Position numbers and translations under genes: made by a program | In this document: positions 20,141-30,817 of the stretch, in pieces | How the letters are laid out: each line of letters opens with the position of its first letter | Position numbering within the stretch: the first letter of the stretch is position 1 | Assembly (NCBI RefSeq): GCF_030272615.1 | Contig: NC_081414.1 | Span: forward strand, 238,301,233 to 238,365,232 | Reading direction: 5' to 3' | Length of the DNA: 64,000 bases | Origin: Cryptomeria japonica | Taxonomy: Eukaryota > Streptophyta > Pinopsida > Cupressales > Cupressaceae | The notes under the pieces: model-generated | Told to the model about the DNA's origin: nothing | Databases searched by the model: none | What the model saw: the letters and a program-made list of their open reading frames with translations, nothing else

Positions 20141-23124
20141 ATTTCATCAGAGCCCGCACTCACTGGCTTAAGTATGGAGATAAAGGCTCCAAACTTTTCT
20201 TTAATCTTCTAAAGCAAAAACAAACCAAAGAGAAAATTGATAGAATAACCATAGAAGATAAGGAGCTCCTGAATATCAATGACATCAAAGATGCCCTTGA
20301 AATGTTTTACAAAACCCTGTTTACCTCCGACAATAATGAAGCCTCGAAAGATTCTCAAAGTAAATGTAGCTCCATTATCCCAAAATGAATCTCTAAGAAT
20401 GAAGCCCTCCTCCTTAAAGCTAGGATCTCCAAGCAAGAAATTGCTAATACCATTAAGGCACTCAAGGATGATAAGGCCCCAGGCCCTGACGACCTTCCTG
20501 CTGAATTCTACAAAGTCAATATTGAGTGGATCACTAATGATCTCTATGATATCTATAATGAAGCACTGGATACTGGCACCCTGGGGGAGTCCATCAATAT
20601 GGGTATTGTTAAACTTATCCCAAAAGAAGGGGATAGAGCCCTCATAAAAAACTGGAGGCCAATTACCCTCCTCAATGTCTCCTAAAAAATCTTAGCCAAA
20701 GCCTTAGCCTCTCGCCTTGAAAAGATCCTCCCCAAATTCATTTTCTCTACCCAGTTGGGGTTCATTAGAGGTAGGTACATATTGGAGAACCTTTTGACCA
20801 GCTAGGAATCCATGGAATGGGCCAAAACCTCGAACCAGGATTCAGCCATGTTCCTTGTCGACTTTGAAAAAGCCTATGACTAGGTGGAATGGTTCTTCAT
20901 CCTCATGATGCTCCAAGCCTTTGGCTTCCCTAGTGAATTCTATGATTATGTTCAGATCCTCCTCAAGGATGCATCTTCCCTGATTGAAGTTAATGGGTCT
21001 CTCTCCCAGCCTATTCCCCTCTCCAGATCAATCAGGCAGGGTTTCCCCCTTTCCCCTGCTCTGTTTGTCATAGCATCGGATGCCCGATACTATCTCCTAA
21101 GAGATGACACCCTATCCCACAAGGTGAATGGCATCAAGATGCCGAACAACTCTAACTTAATCAACATTCAATTTGCCGATGACACCTCGTTATTCCTCAA
21201 GCTCTCTAGGCATAATATCGGTTCCCTCAATCAAAAAATTGACACCTTTAGTAGAGCGTCAGGTGCCCAGATTTCTAGCTCCAAATCCATCCTACTTGGA
21301 TGGAAAGATGAGCCTCCAGATTGGCTTCAACAGTTTTGTTATTCTTGGGGAGGACCTAATGAAATAGTTAGGTACTTAGGTATCCCATTCTCTGTCTCCC
21401 CATCTTCGAGAGACATGTGGATCTAGGTCAAAGGGAAAATAGATAGGAAGTTAAACAAATGGGACAATAGGGTCCTATCCCTAGCCGACAGGATTCAAGT
21501 TTGCTAGAAAATGCTCTCCTCCTATAGTATTTACTATTCCTCTATCTGGATGTTCAACAATTATCAAGTTTTTGAAATCCAAAAGGCTATCAAATGTTTC
21601 CTTTGGTCGGATGGCAGGGGCAAGAGGAAAGGTCATGTAGTCAAATGGGCCTGGTGCCACCTAGACAAAAAACTTGGTGGGTTGGGCCTTAAGGATCTTA
21701 GACTGCAGGGAATAGCCCTTGGGGCCAAATGTATATTCCACGCACTCGAAGGTCATGAACCTTGGAAGATTCTCATTAGGAACAATATACAAAATGGTGT
21801 CCCCAAGATTGCCAAAACCTAGAAAACCCTCTCGCTCAGTGATCTGATTGCAGGCAATTTCTCTGTGTCTGTCCAAGGTACTTGGGTGTTTAAATCTATC
21901 TAGAAAGCCTGGGAGCATGTGCGTAGGATTATTGTCAACTCTAACATCGACTGTGATGCTACCCTCCATGGTGAAAGGTCAATATGGTGGAACCTTAATC
22001 ACAACTTGAAACCCCTTGCCTTAACCCAAGGATGCTCTGCTAAGTACTAGCATAATAAAGGTGTCAAATACCTTATGGACATATTAGAACATGACAATCT
22101 TATCATCTGGGAAACTCTTAGCAATAAATATGATCTCCGTACCTCACATAAGAGGACCTACAACATGATTAGGCGGGTATGTACCCCTCTTCATCTTCCT
22201 AGAAACACACATGTAGATGCTCACATGTACCTTACCTTCCTTTGGAAACATGGCTCCAAACTCCCAAAGATCAAGGCCAAGTCTATTTATACCCTGCTTA
22301 ACAATGACACCTCGGTTATTGATCATATTAACGCTCCATGATATGTTGATCATAATCTCCACACATGGGAAAAAAACTTTGAGAAATTATGGAGATCCCC
22401 CATCCCCCCTAAAATCAAATGCTTTAGATGGCAACTTATATTAAATAGATTACCTATTAGGAATAAAACTACTGCATACGACCTTTGCTTTGTTTGCAAA
22501 AAGCCTGAGACTGCGCACCACATTTTCCTTGACTGCTCTTTTGCTAGAGAAATATGGTTGTTGTTTGGAATCTCTATCACAGAACATGTCTATACTCTTG
22601 ATATAATCACTGGTTTTATTCATGGGCTCAAGAAGGATGCTAACCTAGTCTCGCAAATTTTATCTACCTTCATACTTTGGTTTATTTGGAAGCTAAGGAA
22701 TGAGGAGAAGTTTCAAGGCAATGAAAGGGTACTTACTAGTTTTTCTAAAAAACTCACACATTACAAAATTGCTGTGTAGGTTTGCTTTCTGATGAACTTA
22801 GAGAGGAACAAGTTACTGCGATTCCTCAAAGATGGCAAAGCAACTATGTTTGTCTGCGAGATGCAAGATGACTATGAATGGGCCAGACTCGCTGAGAACT
22901 AAGTCTCCTTTGATAAGGTTGTGAAGAAACTCATCAAAGAGCTATAGGACAATAGGTCCCCACCCTTCAATAAGGTAGAAATGTGCTCCCAGATCCTAGA
23001 AGGAAAAAAGGTGGCATGGATGGAAGGACCTCTAGGCTGGACTACCTGGCTGGAAGATTAGGACGAGATCTTGCAGTAGTACCCTTGGCTAAAATTAGAA
23101 TTACTCAAAATATATAGTGGATAA
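20141..23124 (+). pseudogene. LINE ORF2 reverse transcriptase and zf-RVT
   Basis: One frame runs for almost 3 kb with 15 in-frame stops. It opens RARTHWLKYGDKGSKLFF, the usual segment before RT. RT motifs follow: KAPGPDDLPAEFYK, NWRPITLLN, FLVDFEKAYD (catalytic D), IRQGFPLSPALF and IQFADDTSLFL (catalytic ADD) at about 21,170-21,195. Then comes the post-RT region KLGGLGLKDLRLQGIALGAK and a zinc-binding zf-RVT, CFVCKKPETAHHIFLDCSF, at about 22,489-22,545. The tail to the native TAA at 23,122 contains MQDDYEWARLAEN and WMEGPLGWTTWLED, which I do not recognise. No RNase H. Confidence 0.9.
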
Positions 23125-23241
23125 CTGTATATGATGTTTCTCTTAGTCTGTTTTCACAGTTTGGTGGTTGAGGCCCTGTCTCTCGCCTCTTTTTTTTGTA
23201 TAAACTCTCCATTTTTTAGACTTTCGATTTCTAATACAAAA
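23125..23241 (+). other. LINE 3' UTR and short A-rich tail
   Basis: About 115 bp of T-rich sequence ending CTAATACAAAA directly before the right target-site duplication. There is no long poly-A. Confidence 0.6.
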
Positions 23242-23254
23242 AATAATGCTAGAG
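23242..23254. repeat. LINE target-site duplication, right copy
   Basis: AATAATGCTAGAG, identical to 17,100-17,112. Confidence 0.75.
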
Positions 23255-23535
23255 AATATATTTTTTATTATTCAATTAATATTAGTCCTTCACTCACTTG
23301 TCATGGTAGTTACCTTGTAATAGTATAAACTACCAAGATTTTCACAATTAATTAGTATCAAAATGTTTTCGTCTAGTTTCAATAATAAAGATAATAGTTT
23401 AGATTTATAGGACAATAATTAATTTTAATTAGTCATTCTTGATTAATCATAATCAAAACCTCTTCATAATATTATTACTGTATTTTAATTATTATATTTT
23501 TAATTTAATATAATTATAATATAATATTATTATAT

Positions 23536-23697
23536 AAATTTTTATATATAATATACTATATTATTGATTATATTATTTTATTATCCAATTTTTATATTCT
23601 TAAATTATATAAGGATAAATTTTTATATATAATATACTATATGATTGATTATATTATTTTATTATCCAATTTTTATATTATTAAATTATATAAGGAT
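23536..23697. repeat. AT-rich tandem duplication, period about 81 bp
   Basis: Two adjacent copies of a unit starting AAATTTTTATATATAATATA differ at only a few bases (for example CTATATTATTG against CTATATGATTG). They lie in a very AT-rich stretch, 23,480-23,760. Confidence 0.75.
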
Positions 23698-23869
23698 AAC
23701 TAAATAATATTATTAATTCATAGTTTTTATATTATATATATGTTTGTTTACTTATATAAAGGTTTAGAAAATATAAATTCTAAGTAATTACAAAACAAAA
23801 TTTAAACATTTCAAATATTATTTTAACATATCTAAAAATATGCCAAAAAAATCATTTCTTTAACCCTAA

Positions 23870-24235
23870 ATCCAAATCAAAAGTTTTGCCTAGAAGCCTA
23901 ATTGATCCTTAATCTTCACTCCAATTTATCTTTATATCTAACCTTTACCCTAACTATGTTTGAACTATAATCATAATTTAACCCTAACTCCAAAATCTCT
24001 TTAATAACTTTAATTAAATACTGATTGAATAATAGTCCTAACCCTAATTTAACCCTACTCCTAATTAAACTAAACAATAGTATTTGTAAATATTATTAGA
24101 GAATATATTTTTTATTATTCAATAGTGGAATATTAGATATATTTTTTATTATTCAATTAATATCAGTCCTTCACTCATGATTTTCACTTAATTGTCATGG
24201 TAGTTACCTTGTAACATATATCAAATAAAAAAAGT
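23870..24235. repeat. Degenerate CCCTAA-like array (right part) and duplicated target sequence
   Basis: 23,870-24,080 closely follows 16,790-16,990 (TTACCCTAAC, GAACTATAA, CATAATTTAACCCTAAC). 24,090-24,235 repeats 23,255-23,320 (AATATATTTTTTATTATTCA and CATGGTAGTTACC). The LINE therefore entered a locus that was already locally duplicated. Confidence 0.6.
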
Positions 24236-24284
24236 TTAGATTTATAGGCCTAAATAGTATTAGCCTAATGACAAGTACTAATAA

Positions 24285-24490
24285 CTATTATAAGTTGTAG
24301 GAAATGGATTGAGGTATTAACATCAATATCAAATTTGATATATCAATGAACAATTAATATTGATATCATAATTTGTTTATGAATTCATTTTTAAAGGAAT
24401 TCAATTGAACTGATATCATAATATTTATGACATGTTGATATAAAAATTGATTTAATGTATTGAATGCAATATTGATGTGAATTGATATCA
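24285..24490 (-). repeat. Inverted-repeat arm, partner at 27,763-27,965
   Basis: Its reverse complement matches 27,763-27,965 over about 200 bp, including TTGATATATCAAATTTGAT and TTCAATTGAATTCCTTTAAA. A further direct match to the right arm lies at about 61,330-61,510. The arms flank the copia LTR region. Confidence 0.65.
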
Positions 24491-24544
24491 ATATCATTCA
24501 AATGTTTATATTTGTGTGGGTAGATACATACATACATATTAATG

Positions 24545-25094
24545 TGTTAGAAATTAGCATCTTAGGATACTAATCATTATAAACAAGGTTATAAACTAAA
24601 TGAAATGAGAAACATGCATGCATAAATGTACACATTACACAAGATATACATGGGGTAAAAAACCCCATAAAGCATCATTTAATTAAAAGACTTACAAATA
24701 TAGTCTATCATAAAATAGACATTAACCTAGGGACACTCCTCCAATACTTCCACATGGCCAACAATACCTCTTGTGCATAGTGATACACTTCCACATGGCC
24801 AACAATACCTCTTGTGCATAGTGATATAACTCACCATAAAAGCTCCAAATTCATACAACTCTCAAATGAGAGAAAACATCCTTAAATATAGGAGGAAGGG
24901 TGGCTTCACTAGTCACACCTTTTCAATAACGCCCACTCATAAATAATTAATAATCCAATAATTATTAGATTATAATTTTCTCAAACGGGATGTGCTTATA
25001 AAGCATATAATATATAAGGTTTTATAACCTTATATTAGAATATTGTATATAAATGTTATAAGGATGTGATCCCTAATAAAATTATGTTCTAACA
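24545..25094 (-). repeat. Ty1/copia-type LTR (minus strand)
   Basis: On the minus strand it begins TGTTAGAACATAATTTTATT and ends GCTAATTTCTAACA, with the TGTTAGAA...TTCTAACA ends typical of plant copia LTRs. It is 550 bp long with a TATA-like CCTATATTTAAGG near 24,882-24,893. A 33-bp fragment of the same LTR occurs at 27,728-27,762. Flanking pentamers (TAATG, CTCAT) do not match, so this is not a clean solo LTR. No pol sequence was recognised between 25,095 and 27,725. Confidence 0.7.
24746..24827. repeat. 41-bp tandem duplication within the copia LTR
   Basis: Two perfect copies of a unit beginning ACTTCCACATGGCCAACAAT lie head to tail, downstream of the TATA-like box in LTR orientation. Confidence 0.9.
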
Positions 25095-27725
25095 CTCATG
25101 CTTAATGTTAATAGGGGATCACATGTCAATTTTCATAAAAGAAAAAATAAAGTGCCCCAATAATGTAGGTCTTCTTTGACAATGATAAACAAGGACACAA
25201 ATATATGCCAACATGAAGATCATGCATTCCAGACTATATGAAAGTCACCTTGTCATAATTTATAATCCTAGTGCTTTAAAAATGATGCTATGGGGTCTTA
25301 AAAAATTATATTGGAGCCGTGGTCTCCTCAAATTAGTCTCTCCCTAGGTTCATTACATAGTGCTTGTAGGACTTAATACAATGCTTTTACAAGTGGAAGA
25401 TTTACAAGGAGAAGAATTTACAAATGTCATAGGACTTAATACAATGAGAAGAATTTACAAATGCCCGTAGGACTTAATACAATGCTTTTACAAGTGAAAG
25501 ATTTACAAGGAGAAGAATTTACAAATGCCCGTAGGACTTAAGCACAAATGTGCCTATAGGACTTACTAATACATACTTGCAATAATTAAAACAAAAAGGG
25601 ACTTACATATGCCTATTTGCAGGCTTAAAGTACTTAGTAATGCCTATATAGGTCTTGTTTCATACCCATTAGGACATATGCCTACTTGTAGGATTTAAAA
25701 CTAGGATTTAGCCACTAGGTGGTGTTATTGCATACACACTACCCCTCAATTGCATCACCTAAGGCCAAGCATTATTTGAATTTGGAGCATACAATGCCTA
25801 AAGGTCTTATGCCTATTATGTCTCGCATCTAGGATTTAGCCACTAGGTGGTATCATGTACACCCCCCCTTAATGGCATCACCTAAAAGCCAATCACTGCA
25901 TAGAGGATTTCAAATTGATGGCTAAAATTATAATATATAGGTTGTGCCCATGATATTCAAGGTGTCTTAGTATGGAATTATTTAATTGAGTGAGGTGTCC
26001 ATGATCTTCAAAGTGTCTTTATTATGAAATAATTTCACTTGAGTGATGTGCCCATAATCTTCAAAGTTCAATTTCAAATTCAAAAATGATATTATTTGGA
26101 AAGAGTAAAATAACTTCAAGTAATATGGTACTTTTACATGTATCCAAATGCAACTCTTCCATAAATCTTCAAGGTCATATTGATTCTTTAGGAGCTACAC
26201 TCATATTTTGCCCATTTGATTCAAAGATAGATACAAGATAGTCTTCTTATTAAAGTATTGCATCATCCATGGAATAACACTTGCACCATATATTTTGAAG
26301 GCATAACCTCGCCATAAAAGAAACAATATAGTTAGTAACATAGTAATCAATTAAACTTGATTTTTTGTTCAAATAATGAACATAATATTATGCATTTGTC
26401 ATTTGCCAAAGATCATATAATATTCCTCATAAATGTAAAATATAGTCCAATAATTTGTAGCAAGGAGATCAAAATATAATTTTATGAGAATAAACATGAA
26501 TAATTAGTTTTTTGTTTAAAATACAAAATAGTCATGCTACTACATATAGTAATGATCCAAAAACAAATTAGGCAACGGGTGAGCTATCCTTTCTAGGTTT
26601 TCTCCCTAGACAGTTTATAAGGGAGATAGCAACCCATTATAATGAACAATATAGCTTATACATTTCAAAAAAAAATATTATAAGATGTCTTTAATAAGGA
26701 AATTGTGATGTATCAACACTTATAATGGATGGTCTAGGAAAGTATAAATGTACATAATCTCTTATAACATTATGAAAAAACAACCCCCTTAAGAATATTA
26801 GATTCATATATACATAATCTTACAGTAATCATGTACAATGTGCACTTCGTACATTGATCACTTTTAATGATAAGATTATTTATATCTGAAGTGTGTAAGT
26901 TGGTGGATTCCTATAAAGTACTTGACAACATGAAATAATGAAACATCTCATACATGTGGTTACTCATGATACAATCACATTAAATCATAAGTAATTGGTC
27001 ATCATTTGGATCCTCATTGTGAGGATATTGAACATATAAGCTATATGAAATGATAGATTATATAGCATATGTTGGGATAAATGTAGAAATGAAAGTTATG
27101 AATGCTTTCCACACTTGTAAGTTACAAACAACAATTTGACAAGAGATATGAGTACCAAAAACATTATTCTCTTTCTAGGAGGCATGATTATATCAATATC
27201 ATATTTATTTGGGACAAAAGAAGTTAGAGCTCCAATATCTCATATCTTTGGTAAAGGAAGTATAGTGGGCCTAAGGAAAAAAATATCTAAATTTTATATG
27301 CCTTATAACTTAGCTTTGTCTAAAAAAAATATGTATAATTTTAAAGTTTTGATTTTGATCATACATATGAGCTTTGTAAACCAAATAATGATTATTTATT
27401 TGGAACCATCACAAATTGATGAGACTTTCAAATATTTAAAATACATCTAGAATACTTTATAAAAGTACATTGTCACTACTTTTTTTTAATAGTAATCTAA
27501 AAGATAAATATTAAATCTAGTGGACTAAATTATAAGAACCAAGATGAAAGCTACTGTAAATAATAAGCATAGTTTGAAATTCACAATTTGAGTTGTCCTT
27601 CTTTAGTATTACTATGAGGAGACAACATTCTCTTAAAAAAAATGAACTCATTTTAAATGTAGAAGTAGTGGAAGAGCACATTGGAAAATCATAGGTACCA
27701 CGGTCACACGAAAAAAGAGGAGTCA
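25095..27725. other. Possible internal region of a decayed copia element; no coding motifs
   Basis: AT-rich. It contains imperfect tandem phrases built on AGAAGAATTTACAAATG and CCGTAGGACTTAATACAATG (25,385-25,560), and a repeated ACTAGGTGGT...CATCACCTAA block near 25,710-25,760 and 25,845-25,885. A plus-strand open frame at 27,136-27,450 (104 codons) resembles nothing I know. No copia RT, RNase H or integrase motif could be read. Confidence 0.4.
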
Positions 27726-27727
27726 CT

Positions 27728-27762
27728 AAATGTTATATAAATGTTATAAGGATGTGATTCCT
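27728..27762 (-). repeat. Fragment of the copia LTR
   Basis: Matches the U3 start of the 24,545-25,094 LTR (TATAAATGTTATAAGGATGTG), then breaks off into the inverted-repeat arm. Confidence 0.6.
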
Positions 27763-28727
27763 AGTATCAATATTGCATTCAAATTTGACATAGATTAAAT
27801 AAGTTTTTATGTCAAAATCGTAGATAATTTGACATGGGTTCAATTAAATTGCTTTAAAGAATAATTCATAAATAAATAATAATATCAATATTAGTTGTTT
27901 ATTGATATATCAAATTTGATATTTATGTCAATACATTAATCCATTTGTTACAACTTATAATTGTTATTTTCTTTTGTTGGATTTTGTTGTAGTTATTTAT
28001 TCATGGTTATTATTGGTAAAATTTCATATATATATATATATATATGAATTGAAGTTACAGTTAAAATTAACATCAGAATTTGATAATGATATGTAAGAAT
28101 GGATATAAAAAATGAATACGTTTTTTTAAAAAAATAATATCTAATAATTTGAAAATAAAAGTATATATATTTATACAAAACTGTTACAAATATAAAAAAT
28201 AAAACAAATTCTTCAATTTTAAATTACAATTAATTAAATATCAAAAAATATAAATATTCTCAAAGGGTTATAGCTCAATCCGTTGAGTACAATTGGTAAC
28301 GATAATGAACTGTCTAATTTCAATTCTCTCTTATCTTTTAATGATCCAAATTTGATGCTTTTTAGTAGCTCTCTTTGACTCTTATAGATCTAAAAAAGTT
28401 CGGTTTTTGAAAAAATATAAATCTATACAATTCATAATTCTAAAAAATACTATTCATTCAGAATTCAAAATGATCATTCAATTGATAGATTTACCAACAT
28501 AAAACTATATTCTATTAAATAATAAAATATTTTTCTTTGACTTCAAGTGTGCCCAGATTTACAATGTTTGGAAGCAAATACTCCTTCACAGAAATAGAAG
28601 CAAATAATCTAGTAATACATAGAAGCACTTCAATTGTCAGCTGATATCAAAAATTGATAGTTCTGGCTTCTCCCTTGCTTTCAAGCCATATCAAAGAAAG
28701 GTCTTAATTAGATTACTCAGATGCCAT
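27763..28727 (+). repeat. Direct repeat, partner at about 61,325-62,290
   Basis: About 960 bp shared with the right end of the window in the same order and orientation, including ATTAAATTGCTTTAAA, a SINE-like block, and TTCTGGCTTCTCCCTTGCTT. The first 200 bp also form the inverted arm paired with 24,285-24,490. Confidence 0.7.
28262..28390 (+). repeat. Possible tRNA-derived SINE head
   Basis: TATAGCTCAATCCGTTGAGTAC resembles a pol III A box with D-arm, and about 45 bp later TAATTTCAATTCTC could be a decayed B box. A second copy at about 61,853-61,985 keeps TATCTCAATTGGTTGAGCAC at the same place. It cannot be a functional tRNA. Weak call. Confidence 0.35.
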
Positions 28728-28921
28728 AACTAGTTCTTTCTCCAAATGCATAAAGTTAAAAGAGTTAATAATATCCATGTATACATATATATTTTCTTGT
28801 CTTCTACCATTTGACCCTTTGATAATTTGCTTTGCTCTGGACTGCAATACATGATAACATTATATTTATGTATCCAAACAATAACTATTGGAAAATTAAA
28901 GAATGTGATGAAGCCAAATCC

Positions 28922-29002
28922 ATGGAACATGGCAGGTCAAGGGGAATAGAGTTGCCTTATGAGCCTTTACCGAAAGGTTGGGAACAATGTCTGGATCTCA
29001 AG
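28922..29002 (+). pseudogene. WW-domain gene fragment, exon 1 (left arm)
   Basis: Reads MEHGRSRGIELPYEPLPKGW followed by EQCLDLK, then AAG|GTATAC. The segment LPKGWEQCLDLK matches the first half of the WW domain in plant WW proteins of the CFL1-like type, where GWEQCLDLKTGxxYY is usual. The sequence leaves the homology exactly at the GT, so an intron boundary fits. No second exon with the rest of the WW domain is found nearby, so this is a fragment, not a gene. The family assignment is from memory of the motif. Confidence 0.5.
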
Positions 29003-29167
29003 GTATACCGAATAAATTTGGGTTTCGGTCCTGATAATGTACAAGATAGATGAGCTGTCTGTTTCTGGGTTAAAATTTGTCTCATTTATGCCACATTGTT
29101 ATTTGAAAGATAAGATTAAAAGAAAAAAAATATTACTTTGTTGAATTCAGAGCATTATTCAGTATAC

Positions 29168-29248
29168 CTTGAGATCCAAACATTGTCCCCAACCTTTCAG
29201 CAAAGGCTCATAAGGCAACTTTATTTCTCTTGACGTGCCCTCTTCCAT
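29168..29248 (-). pseudogene. WW-domain gene fragment, exon 1 (right arm)
   Basis: The minus-strand counterpart reads MEEGTSREIKLPYEPLLKGW followed by GQCLDLK and the same donor-like GTATAC. It differs from the left arm at several residues (E/H, T/R, K/E, L/P, G/E), showing the arms have been diverging. An in-frame stop lies a few codons upstream of the Met, so the ATG is a plausible true start. Confidence 0.5.
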
Positions 29249-29436
29249 GGTTTTGGCCTCGTCACATTATTTAAGTTTCCAATAGTAGTTGTTTGGACAC
29301 ATAAATATTATGTTACCATGTATTGCAGTGCAGAGCAAAGCAAATTGTCAAAGGGACATATGGTAGAAGACAAGAAAATATATATGTATGAATGTATATT
29401 ATTAACTACATTATACATTTGCAGAAAGAACTAGTT

Positions 29437-30500
29437 AAGTCTTTGTAGTCATTGGACCTGTCAATATTTTCTCTTGACATGTGGCTACGGCATTGCACAT
29501 CTGAGAGAAACAACGTGGCTGAAACAACCTCATGAAGCAGAGTCTGCCCAAAACTGACCTACCCAGAGACATGAAGTTACTGAGGATTTGATATGTAACC
29601 TGTAACTTTAAACACTCCCAAATATTTGCAACTTTGAAGACTCCAAAATATCTGTAAATTTAAACACAAAAGATCCTTTGATATTGGTGACTGAGATCTT
29701 TCATAGGTCTGACACTTTTAATGCTCCCACTGCTATGTTAGCACATGGCTATATGCCTGAGTTTTCTGTGAGTTTGGGCATACACTTTCAACCTTGTATT
29801 GAATCGCTATTCTCTGCCGTTCCATTCAACAGAAAGATCTCTGCCACTGTGATTTAGCTTTCTGAAGTCCTATATCAATGCTACACTTTCAATGCACTGA
29901 GTTTACCTAAGATCAAAACAACCTAAATGCACTGTCATTGTGATTGTCACAGTCTCCTTATGGCTTCGAAAATATGAGAAATTGTTTATGTCAAAGTTCA
30001 GGTGTCTTATGTTTATGTTTTTAGATGATCTTTTTTTTCCCAAAATTTTCTTTGTTTTCGCTATAGTTATGTTTTTAGATTTCATTTATTGTAGTAATTT
30101 AATGATAGGGTCATGTTGCTCTGGAAAGTTGGTTTGAAAAGTACAATTGGTATAGCCACCTTGCGATAGGAAGAATTTCACAGAAAGCAGTATTAAATCT
30201 GAGTTATTTCACATGAAGCTCACTTGAAGGAGGGGATCACTACTCTATGGCAGAAAGATCATTAACTGCAGTCCAAGGAAATGAACACTGCTGTATGGCA
30301 GAAAGTTTACAGATGAGATCTTAGAATTTTATTATAAGTTGATTAAAGTTATAGATATACATAATAATTTATTAACTTTGTAAAATCTTAAATTTTTTTA
30401 TATTTTGGATTTTAGTTTTGTTTAATTTGTGTTACTTTATAATTTGAAGGGATAGTTTATTCTTATTTTGGATTTTAGTTTTATTTAATTTGTGTTTCTT
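29437..30500. other. Non-coding sequence between two inverted repeats
   Basis: Less AT-rich than the surroundings, with recurring phrases CTGTAACTTTAAACACTCC / TGCAACTTTGAAGACTCC / CTGTAAATTTAAACAC (29,600-29,665) and GGCAGAAAG (30,257 and 30,296). It could be promoter or intron sequence of the duplicated gene. No ORF was recognised. Confidence 0.35.
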
Positions 30501-30688
30501 TGGATTCAACTTTTTCCTTTCTATCAATGTCATTATTTGCATCCTTCTTTCTTCCTCATTATTTTTGTAAGACTGCATTTTAGCTTCAACCTCCTCCTTT
30601 GCTTTGAATGGAATCTTACAAAAATAATGAGGAGGAAAGGATGAAACAAATAATGGCATTGATAGAAAGAAAAAAGTTGGATCAAAAG
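30501..30688. repeat. Short foldback of an exon fragment (arms about 75 bp, loop about 37 nt)
   Basis: The left arm 30,501-30,573 and right arm 30,611-30,686 are reverse complements with about 80% or better pairing; CTCATTATTTTTGTAAGA is perfectly paired beside the loop. The right arm (plus) encodes MESYKNNEEERMKQIMALIE then RKKLDQK from 30,608, ending at 30,688 with AAG|GTAATT, a donor-like site. The left arm (minus) encodes MQSYKNNEEERRMQIMTLIE then RKKLNPK. The peptide is charged and helical and not recognised. Stem and loop sizes are in the range of plant MIRNA precursors. Confidence 0.75.
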
Positions 30689-30817
30689 GTAATTTGCAAT
30701 TGTACTCTTAAATCATGTTGTTTGATTAGTTTAAGTGGTTTTATGCTTTCAAATTTGATCTGATATTAACATTCATGGCATCATAGGTCAATGGTCAAGA
30801 AGGAACTAATGGGCTTT

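Larger units (their letters stand above)
17113..23241 (+). mobile_element. Near-complete plant L1-type LINE, decayed
   Basis: About 6.1 kb between 13-bp target-site duplications. Order: leader (17,113-17,329), ORF1 with CCHC knuckle, ORF2 with endonuclease, RT and zf-RVT, then a short 3' UTR ending ...TCTAATACAAAA. The full set of domains and intact flanks indicate a full-length or nearly full-length insertion that later decayed by point mutation. It interrupts the CCCTAA-like array. Unlike copies A, B and C it shows no RNase H and no C-terminal module. Confidence 0.85.
28728..29436. repeat. Inverted repeat of a gene fragment (arms about 280 bp, loop about 150 bp)
   Basis: The left arm 28,728-29,010 and the right arm 29,160-29,436 are reverse complements at roughly 85% identity over their whole length. 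They carry AACTAGTTCTTTCT at the outer ends and ATCTCAAGGTATAC at the inner ends. Each arm contains the same 5' flank, start codon, short exon and GT donor-like site of one gene, so the two halves are head-to-head gene fragments pointing inward. A transcript across it would fold into a long hairpin. The outer part of the arm also occurs alone at 62,461-62,619. Confidence 0.85.

Noticed and set aside
24746-24827. CRISPR-like repeat
   Set aside because: Only two adjacent identical units without spacers, inside a plant LTR.
28262-28340. Functional tRNA gene
   Set aside because: Anticodon and acceptor stems do not form and the T-arm is decayed.
28832-29053. Intact WW-domain gene
   Set aside because: Only the first half of the WW domain is present; the reading continues into likely intron and the second half is not found nearby.
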